This document shows positions 20,009-27,994 of a stretch of DNA of 64,000 nucleotides, piece after piece (the first letter of the stretch is position 1; each line of letters starts with the position of its first letter). The notes beneath the pieces were generated by a model. The model was not told the origin of the DNA. It was given only the letters and a program-made list of their open reading frames with translations, and made no database searches. The stretch is taken from NCBI RefSeq assembly GCF_003231275.1, contig NZ_QKVL01000011.1, forward strand, positions 1 to 64,000, read 5' to 3'. This stretch comes from Pseudomonas huaxiensis (lineage in GTDB: Bacteria; Pseudomonadota; Gammaproteobacteria; Pseudomonadales; Pseudomonadaceae). A program made the translations under genes and the position numbers.

Positions 20009-21091
20009 TCAGGCGCCGCGTTGTGCCTCGCGGGCGGCGACCTTGGCGCGGGTCAGCGGCAGCAGTTCGCGGCCGTACTCCTCGGCGTCGTTGACCGGGT
20101 CGAAACCGCGAATTAGGAAGGTGGTCACGCCGAGGTCGTAGTAGGCCAGCAAGGCATCGGCCACCTGCTCCGGGGTGCCCACCAGCGCGGTGGAGTTATG
20201 CCCGCCGCCGACCAGCGCGGCGATGCCGGTCCACAGACGCTCATCAACCCGCTCGCCCTGGGCAACGGTGTCCAGCAGGCGCTGGGCGCCGACGCTTTGC
20301 GGCTTGTTGGCGATCACCGGGCCAGAGCGTTCAAGACGCTGGCGGGCGGTGGTGAGGATGGCGTCGGCCTTGGCCCAGGCGGCGTCTTCGGTGTCGGCGA
20401 TGATCGGCCGGAACGACACACTGAACTGGATTTCACGCCCGTGCCGCGCCGCTTCGGCGCGCACGTTGGCGATGGTCTCGCGGGTCTGCTCCAGCGATTC
20501 GCCCCACAGCGCGAAGACATCGGCGTGCTTGCCGGCCACTTCCAGCGCCGCCTGCGACGAGCCACCGAAATACACCGGCAGGTGCGGTTTCTGCAGCGGC
20601 TTGATCGCCGAGAAAGCGTTTTGCGCCTGATAGAACGTGCCGTGGTGGTCGAACGGCTGCTCTTCGGTCCAGACCTTGCGCACCACCTCGAGGAATTCGT
20701 CGGTGCGGGCGTAACGCTGGTCGTGCTCCAGATAGTCGCCATCCTTGCGCTGCTCGCCGTCGTTGCCGCCGCTGATCACGTGGAGGGCCAGGCGGCCGTC
20801 CAGCAGGTGTTCCAGCGTCGCCAGCTTGCGCGCCGCCAGGGTCGGGGCGATGAAGCCGGGGCGGTGGGCCAGCAGGAAATTGATCCGCGACGTCGACAAA
20901 CCGGCCAGCGCGGTCACCAGAAAACCGTCCGGCTGATCCGACCAGTAGCCCACCAGCAGACGGTCGAAACCGGCGTCTTCGTGCACCTGGGCAAAGCGGG
21001 TGATGTACGCCTTGTCGAAGATCGGGCCGCTGGCGTCGAGGGTTTCCGAAGACAGGCGATGGCCGATCATGCCGATGAATTGAACGCTCAT
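20009..21091 (-). CDS. LLM-class flavin-dependent monooxygenase (SsuD-like)
   Basis: A 360-residue member of the bacterial luciferase family that probably desulfonates an organosulfonate with FMNH2 and O2. It begins MSVQFIGMIGHRLSSETL, has RINFLLAHRPGFIAPTLAARKLATLE near residues 70-95 in parts, ISGGNDGEQRKDGDYLEHDQRYART near 105-130 and the C-terminal GFDPVNDAEEYGRELLP, close to alkanesulfonate monooxygenases. It lies upstream of tctBAC on the same strand and divergent from a thiol dioxygenase gene. Together with the transporter it may import and desulfonate a carboxylated sulfonate; that link is inference. Confidence 0.88.
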   Translation of the reverse strand: MSVQFIGMIGHRLSSETLDASGPIFDKAYITRFAQVHEDAGFDRLLVGYWSDQPDGFLVTALAGLSTSRINFLLAHRPGFIAPTLAARKLATLEHLLDGRLALHVISGGNDGEQRKDGDYLEHDQRYARTDEFLEVVRKVWTEEQPFDHHGTFYQAQNAFSAIKPLQKPHLPVYFGGSSQAALEVAGKHADVFALWGESLEQTRETIANVRAEAARHGREIQFSVSFRPIIADTEDAAWAKADAILTTARQRLERSGPVIANKPQSVGAQRLLDTVAQGERVDERLWTGIAALVGGGHNSTALVGTPEQVADALLAYYDLGVTTFLIRGFDPVNDAEEYGRELLPLTRAKVAAREAQRGA

Positions 21092-21161
21092 GCTGGGGGG
21101 CTCCTTGAGGCGGTTGAGAAAGCTTGATGGTTATAGAAGGCGCTTTCTTCAAAACGAACGC

Positions 21162-21277
21162 TTATAAGCTAACGATCAGCTCCTCCGTTGTGAAATTCTT
21201 TTCCGGCATAAGCTAATATAAAAAATAAAGAATAATATTTGATCTTTAAAATTCTCTTTGCGCATATTAGCTTATGC
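21162..21277. promoter_or_regulatory. AT-rich divergent control region with inverted repeats
   Basis: Between the LLM and thiol dioxygenase genes lies an AT-rich stretch with TTATAAGCTAA at 21162-21172 and a perfect inverted pair GCATAAGCTAATAT (21206-21219) and ATATTAGCTTATGC (21264-21277), 44 bases apart. The same motif recurs in the other sulfur-gene control region at 40165-40210. Such spaced half-sites suit a LysR-type regulator such as CysB; the identity of the regulator is not shown by the sequence. Confidence 0.55.
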
Positions 21278-21347
21278 AGAATTTGAATTTTGAGAATCAT
21301 CTGGCGGTTGCTAGGGTTCTCGAAAACCGCAGCCTGAGCCCTTGATC

Positions 21348-21956
21348 ATGACCGAACCGCTACGCCTGGACCGCCTTCGCCAGTTCATCGGTAACCTCGC
21401 CGACTTGCTCGACCAGGAAACCGAGGAAGCCACCATTCTCGACCGTGGCCAGAATCTGTTGCAGCAACTGGTCGCCCATGACGACTGGCTGCCCGAGGAG
21501 CTGGCGCAACCCGATCCCACCCGTTACCAGCAGTTCCTGCTGCATGCCGATTCGCGCCAGCGCTTTTCCGTGGTCAGCTTTGTCTGGGGCCCGGGCCAGA
21601 GCACGCCGATCCACGACCACCGGGTCTGGGGCCTGATCGGCATGCTGCGCGGCGCCGAGTATTCGCAGGGCTTCGCCCGCACCGACAGCGGCGCCCTGAT
21701 CCCCGCCGGCGACGCCGTGCGCCTGGCGCCCGGCCAGGTGGAAGCGGTATCGCCGCGCATCGGCGACATCCACCAGGTCAGCAACGCCCATGACGATCAG
21801 GTCTCCATCAGCATCCACGTTTATGGCGCCAACATCGGCGCGGTAAAACGGGCGGTCTACCTCGCCGACGGTAGCGAAAAGCCCTTTATCTCCGGTTACT
21901 CCAACACCCGCTTGCCCAATATCTGGGACCTGTCCAAAGAGAACCCCGCCCCATGA
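21348..21956 (+). CDS. 3-mercaptopropionate dioxygenase (thiol dioxygenase)
   Basis: Oxidises a thiol to its sulfinic acid with non-heme iron and O2. The 202-residue protein keeps the 3-His iron site in TPIHDHRVWG (His89, His91) and GDIHQVSNAH (His142), plus Tyr159 in HVYGANIG. Gln62 (in RYQQFLLH) and Gly95 replace the Arg and crosslinked Cys of true cysteine dioxygenases, which points to the 3-mercaptopropionate enzyme of Pseudomonas. This residue numbering matches the known enzyme only if translation starts at ATG 21348, not at a TTG six bases upstream. It overlaps the rhodanese gene by four bases, the pairing known from P. aeruginosa. Confidence 0.9.
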   Translation: MTEPLRLDRLRQFIGNLADLLDQETEEATILDRGQNLLQQLVAHDDWLPEELAQPDPTRYQQFLLHADSRQRFSVVSFVWGPGQSTPIHDHRVWGLIGMLRGAEYSQGFARTDSGALIPAGDAVRLAPGQVEAVSPRIGDIHQVSNAHDDQVSISIHVYGANIGAVKRAVYLADGSEKPFISGYSNTRLPNIWDLSKENPAP

Positions 21957-23536
21957 GCACCGCGACTACCCGCTCCTACGCCGAGCTGCGCCAGCACCTG
22001 CTGGCCAAGCATGAACTCGCCCTGATCGATGTGCGCGAAGAAGCGCCCTTCGCCCTGGAGCACCCGCTTTTCGCGGCCAATATTCCCCTGTCGAAACTGG
22101 AAATCGAGGTCTATGCCCGAGTGCCCCGGCGCGACACCCAGGTGACCGTGTATGACGACGGCGAAGGCCTTGCCGCCCTCGCCGCCGAACGTCTGCTGGC
22201 CCTCGGTTACACCGACGTCGCCGTGCTCGACGGCGGCCTGGCTGGTTGGCGCGAGGCCGGCGGCGAACTGTTCCGTGACGTCAACGTGCCGAGCAAGGCC
22301 TTTGGCGAACTGGTCGAAAGCCAGCGCCACACACCTTCGCTGGCGGCCGAGGAAGTCCAGCAACTGCTGGATGACAAGGCCGACGTGGTGGTGCTGGACG
22401 CCCGCCGCTTCGACGAATACCAGACCATGAGCATCCCTGGCGGCATCAGCGTGCCGGGCGCCGAACTGGTGTTGCGCGTCGCCGAACTGGCGCCGGACCC
22501 AGCCACCCGGGTCATCGTCAACTGCGCCGGCCGCACCCGTAGCATCATCGGCACCCAGTCGCTGGTGAACGCCGGCATCCCCAACCCGGTGTCGGCCCTG
22601 CGCAACGGCACCATCGGCTGGACCCTGGCCGGGCAGAAACTGGCTCACGGTCAGTCGCAGCGCTTCGCTTCCGTCAGCGCCGATACCCGCGCCAGTGCGG
22701 CCAACCGTGCCCGCGCCGTGGCCGATAAAGCCGGCGTGGCGCGCCTGTCCAAAGGCGGCCTGAGCGCCTGGCAGGCAGAAAGCAACCGCACCACCTACCT
22801 GTTCGACGTGCGCACCCCGGAGGAATACACCGAGGGTCATCTGCCGGGCAGCCGCTCGGTGCCGGGCGGGCAACTGGTGCAGGAAACCGATCACACGGCC
22901 AGCGTACGCGGCGCGCGGATCGTCCTGCTCGACAACGACGGCGTGCGCGCCAACATGAGTGCTTCGTGGCTGGCGCAGATGGGTTGGCAAGTGGCGGTGC
23001 TGGACGGGCTGGAAGCGGCCGACTTCAGCGAAACCGGCGAATGGCAGGTGCCGCTACCCGCCCTGCCCCAGCCGCCGTCGATCCAGTCCGCGCAACTGCA
23101 GACCTGGCTGGACGAAGGCGACACCGTGCTGCTGGACTTCACCACCAGCGCCAACTACGTACAGCGGCATATTCCCGGCGCGCACTGGGCGATTCGCGCG
23201 CAACTGGCGCAGGCGCTGGAGAAGCTGCCGGTGGCTGAGCGTTATGTGGTGACCTGCGGCAGCAGCCTGCTGGCGCGCTTTGCCGCCGTGGACTTGCAGG
23301 CGCTGACGCGCAAGCCGGTGTTTTTGCTGGAAGGCGGCACGGGGCGCTGGATCGCCGAAGAACGCCCGCTGGAGCATGGCGAAACGAGCCTCGCCGTGCC
23401 GCGCAGTGACCGTTATCGCCGGCCGTATGAAGGCACCGATAACCCGCGTGAAGCGATGCAGGGGTATCTGGATTGGGAGTTTGGTCTGGTCGAGCAGTTG
23501 GGGCGGGATGGGACGCATGGGTTTTATGTGATTTGA
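21953..23536 (+). CDS. multidomain rhodanese (sulfurtransferase), four rhodanese-like domains
   Basis: A 527-residue cytoplasmic protein with four rhodanese-like units at roughly residues 1-110, 125-240, 260-365 and 375-495. The second has the active-site loop VNCAGRTRSIIG (Cys near 186) and the fourth VTCGSSLLARF (Cys near 440). In the first (VYDDGEGLA) and third (LLDNDGVRANM) Asp stands where the Cys would be, so these are probably structural. A sulfurtransferase next to a thiol dioxygenase may handle sulfur released from 3-mercaptopropionate or sulfite/thiosulfate chemistry. The start overlaps the dioxygenase stop. Confidence 0.9.
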   Translation: MSTATTRSYAELRQHLLAKHELALIDVREEAPFALEHPLFAANIPLSKLEIEVYARVPRRDTQVTVYDDGEGLAALAAERLLALGYTDVAVLDGGLAGWREAGGELFRDVNVPSKAFGELVESQRHTPSLAAEEVQQLLDDKADVVVLDARRFDEYQTMSIPGGISVPGAELVLRVAELAPDPATRVIVNCAGRTRSIIGTQSLVNAGIPNPVSALRNGTIGWTLAGQKLAHGQSQRFASVSADTRASAANRARAVADKAGVARLSKGGLSAWQAESNRTTYLFDVRTPEEYTEGHLPGSRSVPGGQLVQETDHTASVRGARIVLLDNDGVRANMSASWLAQMGWQVAVLDGLEAADFSETGEWQVPLPALPQPPSIQSAQLQTWLDEGDTVLLDFTTSANYVQRHIPGAHWAIRAQLAQALEKLPVAERYVVTCGSSLLARFAAVDLQALTRKPVFLLEGGTGRWIAEERPLEHGETSLAVPRSDRYRRPYEGTDNPREAMQGYLDWEFGLVEQLGRDGTHGFYVI

Positions 23537-23583
23537 AGGGGAGGAAGGGAATTTCATCAAGGCACACAAGCTTTCGTCACTAC

Positions 23584-23619
23584 TGAAATCGAGCGCCGCA
23601 CCGACGGCGCTCGATTTCA
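23584..23619. terminator. bidirectional stem-loop between convergent genes
   Basis: A perfect 15-bp stem (TGAAATCGAGCGCCG and its complement) with a six-base loop lies between the rhodanese and LysE stop codons. AT-rich ends of the arms give short U-rich tracts either way, so it can end both transcripts. Confidence 0.75.
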
Positions 23620-23630
23620 ATAACGACCGG

Positions 23631-24260
23631 TCAAGCCTGCTGCATGAACGCCAGGCGCGCCGCAAAACCAATCAGCAATCCCCCAAACAGCCAGCGCTGC
23701 ATGCGCTGTGCTGTCGGGTTCCGCTCAAGCCAGCCGCCGATCCAGGTTCCAGCTAGCGCGTAACTGCTGTCGAACACGAAGCCTACCCCCACCAGCACCA
23801 AGCCGAGCAGCGCAAACTGCGTCGTCACCGGCTCCGCGTCAGGCGTGATGAATTGAGGCAGCAGCACTGAGCAGAACAACAGCGCTTTGGGATTGAGCAG
23901 GTTGGTCAGCACACCTCGTTGAATCGCCGATCGCAAGGGCGCTGCCTGAAGCTGTTTGCCGGTGCCGGCCAATGAGGCGAACGCGCCCGGTTTGAACAGA
24001 TGCACCCCCATCCACAGCAAATAGGCCGCCCCTGCGATACGCACCATGTCGAATGTCCAGGGCGCCACCTTGAACAGCGTCGCCAGGCCCATCGCCGCCA
24101 ACGCCACATGACAGCCACGGGCGATGGCCAGACCCACTGCCGTCGCCAGTGCCGCCGCTCGCCCCTGACTTGCGCCGGTCTGTAGCAGCAAGATCATGTC
24201 GGGGCCGGGCATCAGGAAAATCATGGCTAATGCCAACAAATACAACCCTGGGTTATCCAT
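23631..24260 (-). CDS. LysE/RhtB-family amino acid exporter
   Basis: A 209-residue inner-membrane exporter with six hydrophobic segments. The family signature is MIFLMPGPDMILLLQTGASQG near residues 14-34, followed by GLAIARGCHVALAAMGLA; a second conserved stretch GVLTNLLNPKALLFC lies near residue 115. Divergent from an Lrp/AsnC-type regulator with a palindrome between them, the common arrangement for amino-acid-induced efflux. Substrate unknown. Confidence 0.92.
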   Translation of the reverse strand: MDNPGLYLLALAMIFLMPGPDMILLLQTGASQGRAAALATAVGLAIARGCHVALAAMGLATLFKVAPWTFDMVRIAGAAYLLWMGVHLFKPGAFASLAGTGKQLQAAPLRSAIQRGVLTNLLNPKALLFCSVLLPQFITPDAEPVTTQFALLGLVLVGVGFVFDSSYALAGTWIGGWLERNPTAQRMQRWLFGGLLIGFAARLAFMQQA

Positions 24261-24353
24261 TGCTCGGTACTCCGTCTGATTGAGCGCTGGACGGAAGTCT
24301 AACGCTCAACCCCGGGGCAAGTGCTTGCGTGTTCAACCCCGTAAATGGCTAGA

Positions 24354-24372
24354 ATTGGCATGTTCTGCCAAT
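24354..24372. promoter_or_regulatory. palindromic operator between lysE-type and lrp-type genes
   Basis: ATTGGCA-TGTTC-TGCCAAT is a perfect 7-bp inverted repeat 24 bases upstream of the Lrp-type start codon, in the divergent gap. It is the likely binding site of that regulator. Confidence 0.6.
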
Positions 24373-24395
24373 CTTGATTTTCAAATAGGCCTGAT

Positions 24396-24878
24396 ATGCC
24401 AAAAACCAAACTCGACGCCTACGACCGCCGTATTCTGGCGGCCCTTCAGCACGACGGCCGCCTGACCAATGTGCAGTTGGCGGACGAGATCGGCCTGTCG
24501 GCCTCACCTTGCCTGCGCCGCGTGCGTCATCTGGAGCAGGCGGGAGTGATCCGGGGTTATCAGGCGAGCCTCGATCCTGATGAAGTTGGACTGGGGTTGA
24601 CGGTGTTTGTCGGCATCAAGGTCGAGCGCCATCACGAAAAAGAAGCTGAAAACTTCCGCGAAGCGGTGTTGGCGCTACCGGAAGTAATTTCCGCTTTTCT
24701 TGTGTCAGGTGAGTCTGATTTTCTGCTGCACGTGGTAGTGCCTGACTTGCGCGGGTATGAACGTTTTCTTACGGGGACCTTGCTCAAGTTGCCGGGTGTG
24801 AGTGATATCCGTAGCAACTTTGCAATACAGACGGTCAAGGCGCAAAGTCCGCTGCCGCTTGGTCATTTGCCTGATTGA
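24396..24878 (+). CDS. Lrp/AsnC-family transcriptional regulator
   Basis: A 160-residue DNA-binding protein. The helix-turn-helix spans LDAYDRRILAALQHDGRLTNVQLADEIGLS in parts (residues 5-34) with recognition helix SASPCLRRVRHLEQAGVI. The C-terminal RAM ligand domain shows VISAFLVSGESDFLLHVVVPDL near residues 93-114. It probably senses an amino acid and controls the divergent LysE-type exporter. The ATG at 24396 fits the family start. Confidence 0.93.
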   Translation: MPKTKLDAYDRRILAALQHDGRLTNVQLADEIGLSASPCLRRVRHLEQAGVIRGYQASLDPDEVGLGLTVFVGIKVERHHEKEAENFREAVLALPEVISAFLVSGESDFLLHVVVPDLRGYERFLTGTLLKLPGVSDIRSNFAIQTVKAQSPLPLGHLPD

Positions 24879-24996
24879 GGGGCGTGCATTCAAGAGCGAC
24901 GCCGCGAGAGTTCTTGGATATTTGAGGGTCCACACGTTCACAAACTTCATAGAACGCAACTGCCAGATCTCGCTTACACATCATTAAGGACAATGC

Positions 24997-25452
24997 ATGC
25001 CCCTGATTTCGCAACGCGTAGAGCAAGCTCGTAACGGCACTAACGATAAGGTGATTTGCCGAATGGCCTCAGGGTGGGCAGTCATGGGCGACGTCCAATT
25101 TTTACAGGGTTACTGCCTGTTGCTGCCCGACCCCGTTGTCCCTAGTCTCAACGATCTGAGTGCCGAGGCCAGAGTAACCTACCTGCTAGATATGACCCGC
25201 CTTGGAGACGCTGTCTTGGAGGCGACCGGTGCACTTCGCGTGAACTACGAAATCCTGGGAAATACTGAGCCAGAATTGCACTGCCACATCTTTCCCCGTT
25301 TCGCCTCGGAGCCGGAGCACCGTCGCAAAATGCCCGTATGGTTTTATGACTGGAAAACAGCGACGCCCTACGATGAGCAGGCGCATGGTCAACTGCGCAA
25401 GAGAATTGCTCAGTTATTGAATTCACCAAGCCACAGCGTGGAAAGCGCCTGA
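24997..25452 (+). CDS. HIT-family protein (nucleotidyl hydrolase-like)
   Basis: A 151-residue histidine-triad protein; relatives hydrolyse dinucleoside polyphosphates or adenylylated substrates. The triad region reads ELHCHIFPRF near residues 92-101, keeping the catalytic His and the last His, while the first His of the usual HxHxH is Glu. The early strands GWAVMGDVQFLQGYCLLLPDP look like Ap4A hydrolase-type HIT proteins. AAGGA eight bases upstream supports ATG 24997. It stands alone at the edge of the accessory region. Confidence 0.8.
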   Translation: MPLISQRVEQARNGTNDKVICRMASGWAVMGDVQFLQGYCLLLPDPVVPSLNDLSAEARVTYLLDMTRLGDAVLEATGALRVNYEILGNTEPELHCHIFPRFASEPEHRRKMPVWFYDWKTATPYDEQAHGQLRKRIAQLLNSPSHSVESA

Positions 25453-25555
25453 TTTACAGGAGTAAATAACCTGCAGCTTCTGGCCGATTGCAGCCCTTCG
25501 CATGAGGCCGCCATGGATCGATAGCTGCAGTTCGCGAGCGCGCCCCTTTCGCGAC

Positions 25556-25631
25556 CCTAGTTCGCGGGCAAGAGGATCACGAAGTTCTTTTTCATGTCTT
25601 CCAGCACGGTCCATTTGCCCTTGGCGCCCGG
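25556..25631 (-). repeat. duplicate of the 3' end of the cupin gene
   Basis: These 76 bases are identical to 27029-27104, the last part of the cupin gene (stop codon included). The upstream 16 bases GCGCCCCTTTCGCGAC at 25540-25555 also recur at 26866-26881, and the start of the block (around 25478, CTTCTGGCCGAT) resembles 26781. It looks like a shortened, partly deleted copy of 26780-27104. No start codon or rest of the gene is present. Confidence 0.85.
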
Positions 25632-25632
25632 C

Positions 25633-25694
25633 GAGAAAGGGGACCGGTTTATTTCTCGACCACTCAACCAAGAAATAAATCCGCCCCCTTTTCC
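25633..25694. repeat. GGGGAC-type inverted repeat, copy 1
   Basis: GAGAAAGGGGACCGGTTTAT and onward pairs with a complementary AATAAATCCGCCCCCTTTT arm around the centre CTCGACCACTCAACCAAG. Same family as the elements at 26370, 26804, 30035 and 31815. It resembles the GGGGACAGATTTATTT motif dispersed in many proteobacterial genomes. Confidence 0.75.
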
Positions 25695-25752
25695 CTGGCG
25701 CACCCAGATTCCGCAGTTGCACCCGACAGTCAATTCACTTCAAGGAAGAAAA

Positions 25753-26337
25753 ATGCTCCGCCACACCCTGCTCGCAGCGGCAACCCTCTCACTTTGTGCC
25801 TGTGCGGGTATTGCCCACGACACGCCAGAAGCAAGACAGCAAATCAAACACGATCTGAAACTTCAGCAAATCGATGCCACGGCCACGATGAGCTACTGCA
25901 AATTCCCAATCGGTAGCATCGCCCTTTGCAAGGCTACGCCTGGTATCGGTGTACTGACCGCGAACAAGCTGCTCATGGTCGATTACGCCAATGGGGCTTA
26001 CAAACAGGATGGCGTGCTCACAACCCAAGATGTCCGCTGTATTTCGGACAGCGACGGCCACTGGTTTTATGTCTTCACTGAAAACCAGGCGATTGCACTT
26101 ATTCCCTATACCAATACAGGCGCAAAAAGGAACCCAGCGTTCCGCAATAGCGCAATTAAAACGTTGCTTGCCAACGGTCAGCCCTTGCTCACTGGAGCAG
26201 AAAGCAATTTCATACGCGAAACAGATAAGCGCCATTACAGCGTGTCGACCTTGAATGTGAGTGGTACGCCGGTGCCGATTGTCAGCTCGTCATCGTACGG
26301 AGAGATATTCAGTCCCTGCGCAGAAAGCAAACAGTGA
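25753..26337 (+). CDS. putative lipoprotein of unknown function
   Basis: A 194-residue protein with a lipoprotein-type signal MLRHTLLAAATLSLCACAG; the likely lipidated Cys is residue 17 (LCAC). The mature part has three further Cys (in SYCKFP, ALCKATPG and DVRCIS) and one near the C-terminus, possibly disulfides in the periplasm. AAGGAAG upstream supports the ATG at 25753. The sequence DYANGAYKQDGVLTTQDV and WFYVFTENQAIALIPYT suggest beta-strands. I do not recognise a family. It is flanked on both sides by copies of the GGGGAC repeat. Confidence 0.7.
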   Translation: MLRHTLLAAATLSLCACAGIAHDTPEARQQIKHDLKLQQIDATATMSYCKFPIGSIALCKATPGIGVLTANKLLMVDYANGAYKQDGVLTTQDVRCISDSDGHWFYVFTENQAIALIPYTNTGAKRNPAFRNSAIKTLLANGQPLLTGAESNFIRETDKRHYSVSTLNVSGTPVPIVSSSSYGEIFSPCAESKQ

Positions 26338-26369
26338 ATCGACACCGACGGATGACGGGCCGCACAGGA

Positions 26370-26426
26370 GGGAAAGGGACAGATTTGTTTCTCAACCACT
26401 CAAGAAATAAATCCATCCCCTTTTCC
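26370..26426. repeat. GGGGAC-type inverted repeat, copy 2
   Basis: GGAAAGGGACAGATTTGTTT is followed, after CTCAACCACTCAAG, by the complementary AAATAAATCCATCCCCTTTTCC arm in parts. It is shorter than copy 1 by a few loop bases and separates the lipoprotein gene from the next small gene. Confidence 0.75.
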
Positions 26427-26478
26427 TGCTTTTTCCGGAACCCGCTCGCACATCCACTTCAGTGCTCGAGATCTTCTT

Positions 26479-26775
26479 ATGCAGACTGAACAGACTAGGC
26501 TACTCGCGCTCGCACTGCTTGAGATCCGGGTGTTGCTTACTGACTTTCTGGGCAGCGATGTTGATGCTCCAATGAGCGTCCGTGTCGCGGCCCATATGGC
26601 CTATGCACTCCACAATGAGGCGGAGGCTGTCTACAACAACTCAGGTTTTCAGATTGAACAAGTTAGCGCGAAAATCGCTGCGATCGATCAAATACTGGGT
26701 GTCACTGATGGGGCCGCGCTGTTGCGCAGGTTAGGCGCCGAGGCCAACGCCATGACCGATAGCGCTAAACCTTGA
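26479..26775 (+). CDS. hypothetical small helical protein
   Basis: A 98-residue protein predicted to be all helical and cytoplasmic: LLALALLEIRVLLTDFLG (residues 8-25), an Ala-rich central helix and AKIAAIDQILGVTDGAALL near 64-82. No signal peptide and no known motif was recognised. A GATCTT stretch but no clear Shine-Dalgarno precedes the ATG at 26479. It lies between two GGGGAC repeats as a lone gene. Confidence 0.55.
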   Translation: MQTEQTRLLALALLEIRVLLTDFLGSDVDAPMSVRVAAHMAYALHNEAEAVYNNSGFQIEQVSAKIAAIDQILGVTDGAALLRRLGAEANAMTDSAKP

Positions 26776-26803
26776 TGACTACTTCTGACCGATCTCAATT
26801 CTT

Positions 26804-26847
26804 CGAAAAAGGGGACCGAAAAAGGGGACAGATGCGTCCCCTTCTCC
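26804..26847. repeat. GGGGAC-type inverted repeat, copy 3 (short)
   Basis: Two GGGGAC units (AAAAAGGGGACCGA and AAAAAGGGGACAGA) face one GTCCCCTT arm. The AT-rich centre seen in other copies has been lost. Confidence 0.65.
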
Positions 26848-27029
26848 CCACACTAGGGCCGCGCTGCGCCCCTTTCGCGACACAAGGCCGCTCCAAAGGC
26901 TCAGTTTGGGCGACAGCGCAGCCATGAGGTAGAGAGCTGTTGTGGCCTGCCGAAGAACATTCGAGCACCGCCAGCAGGCAAACATGCAAACTGCCCTTGC
27001 GCTGCGCCCAATGAAACGCCACCCCGTGC

Positions 27030-27389
27030 CTAGTTCGCGGGCAAGAGGATCACGAAGTTCTTTTTCATGTCTTCCAGCACGGTCCATTTGCCCTTGGCGC
27101 CCGGTTCGATAATGAACGTGTCGCCAGCGGCCAGTGTGATGGGGGCGCAACCCTCAAGCTCGATGACGCAGCATCCACTCAAGACATGGCAGAACTCCCA
27201 CACTTTGTAGTCGATGCGCCACGCTCCGGTGCTGGCTTCCCATTCTCCGGAAATGCGACCTTGCTGTTCATCGTGATAGTACTTGGACGTCAGCGTATGA
27301 GGGGTACCTTCCAGGACCTCTTCAAAAAAGGGAAGGTCGCGCACCGGTTGGATATCCAGTTCGCGGAACACGGTCAATGTCTTGTTCAT
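27030..27389 (-). CDS. cupin-fold protein (DUF861/cupin_3 type)
   Basis: A 119-residue single-cupin protein. Motifs are YKVWEFCHVLSGCCVIELEG near residues 61-80 and AGDTFIIEPGAKGKWTVLE near 88-106, typical of the (S)-ureidoglycine aminohydrolase-like/cupin_3 family, which often has unknown function. The usual metal His residues are sparse (only His in FCHVLSG), so metal binding is doubtful. The start overlaps the upstream GNAT stop by four bases, so the two are co-translated. Its 3' end is duplicated at 25556-25631. Confidence 0.82.
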   Translation of the reverse strand: MNKTLTVFRELDIQPVRDLPFFEEVLEGTPHTLTSKYYHDEQQGRISGEWEASTGAWRIDYKVWEFCHVLSGCCVIELEGCAPITLAAGDTFIIEPGAKGKWTVLEDMKKNFVILLPAN

Positions 27390-27994
27390 GGTTTTTTCTC
27401 CAGCACATTGTGGGTAGGGCGATACATCAAATAGGCTTCACCGGTTACGCCCAGCATCGGGTGCGGAACGATTTGGCAGGTTTTAACAACTTGAAAACCG
27501 TGACGTTCGTAGAAGCGGCGTGCACCGTGGTTTTCTGCATAATCGATCAGGCATAGCCCATCTAAACCAGAGTCCTCAGCGCGCTGCTGGGCGTGACGAA
27601 GAAACTGGACGCCCAGCCCCTGGCTGCGCCAGGCCTCATCCAGAGCCAGGCTGGATATGTACAAGGTGTCGGGTATTTCCATGTCGGAATAAGGCGCGAG
27701 GACCGGGTCTGTCTCAACAGGCCTGTCGGGGGTCTCGTACAAGGCGTAGCTATGCATCATGCCGATGACGCGCCCTTCGAAAGTGGCCATCAAGCAGTTC
27801 TTGTAGGAAAAGTCGCCCTGCTCCCTGGCATAGCGAGACGCACCGACACTCAGCAGTGCTTCTCCCGGTGCGGCCAGCTTGCTCCATATGTAATCGGCCA
27901 TGCCCTCCGATGTCAGTTGAAAGAAGCGCGCAATATCGTGCGCGTCCGAGGCTTGAGCGGGTCTGAAATCGATAGGCACGTACAGTGCTCCCAT
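27386..27994 (-). CDS. GNAT-family N-acetyltransferase
   Basis: A 202-residue acetyl-CoA-dependent acetyltransferase. The core is ISSLALDEAWRSQGLGVQFLRHA near residues 113-135, with the RSQGLG pyrophosphate-binding loop (Q/RxxGxG) and then NHGARRFYERHGFQVVKT near 160-177. The N-terminal DFRPAQASDAHDIARFF is a standard GNAT beginning. It is the first gene of a two-gene unit with the cupin. Substrate unknown. Confidence 0.88.
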   Translation of the reverse strand: MGALYVPIDFRPAQASDAHDIARFFQLTSEGMADYIWSKLAAPGEALLSVGASRYAREQGDFSYKNCLMATFEGRVIGMMHSYALYETPDRPVETDPVLAPYSDMEIPDTLYISSLALDEAWRSQGLGVQFLRHAQQRAEDSGLDGLCLIDYAENHGARRFYERHGFQVVKTCQIVPHPMLGVTGEAYLMYRPTHNVLEKKP

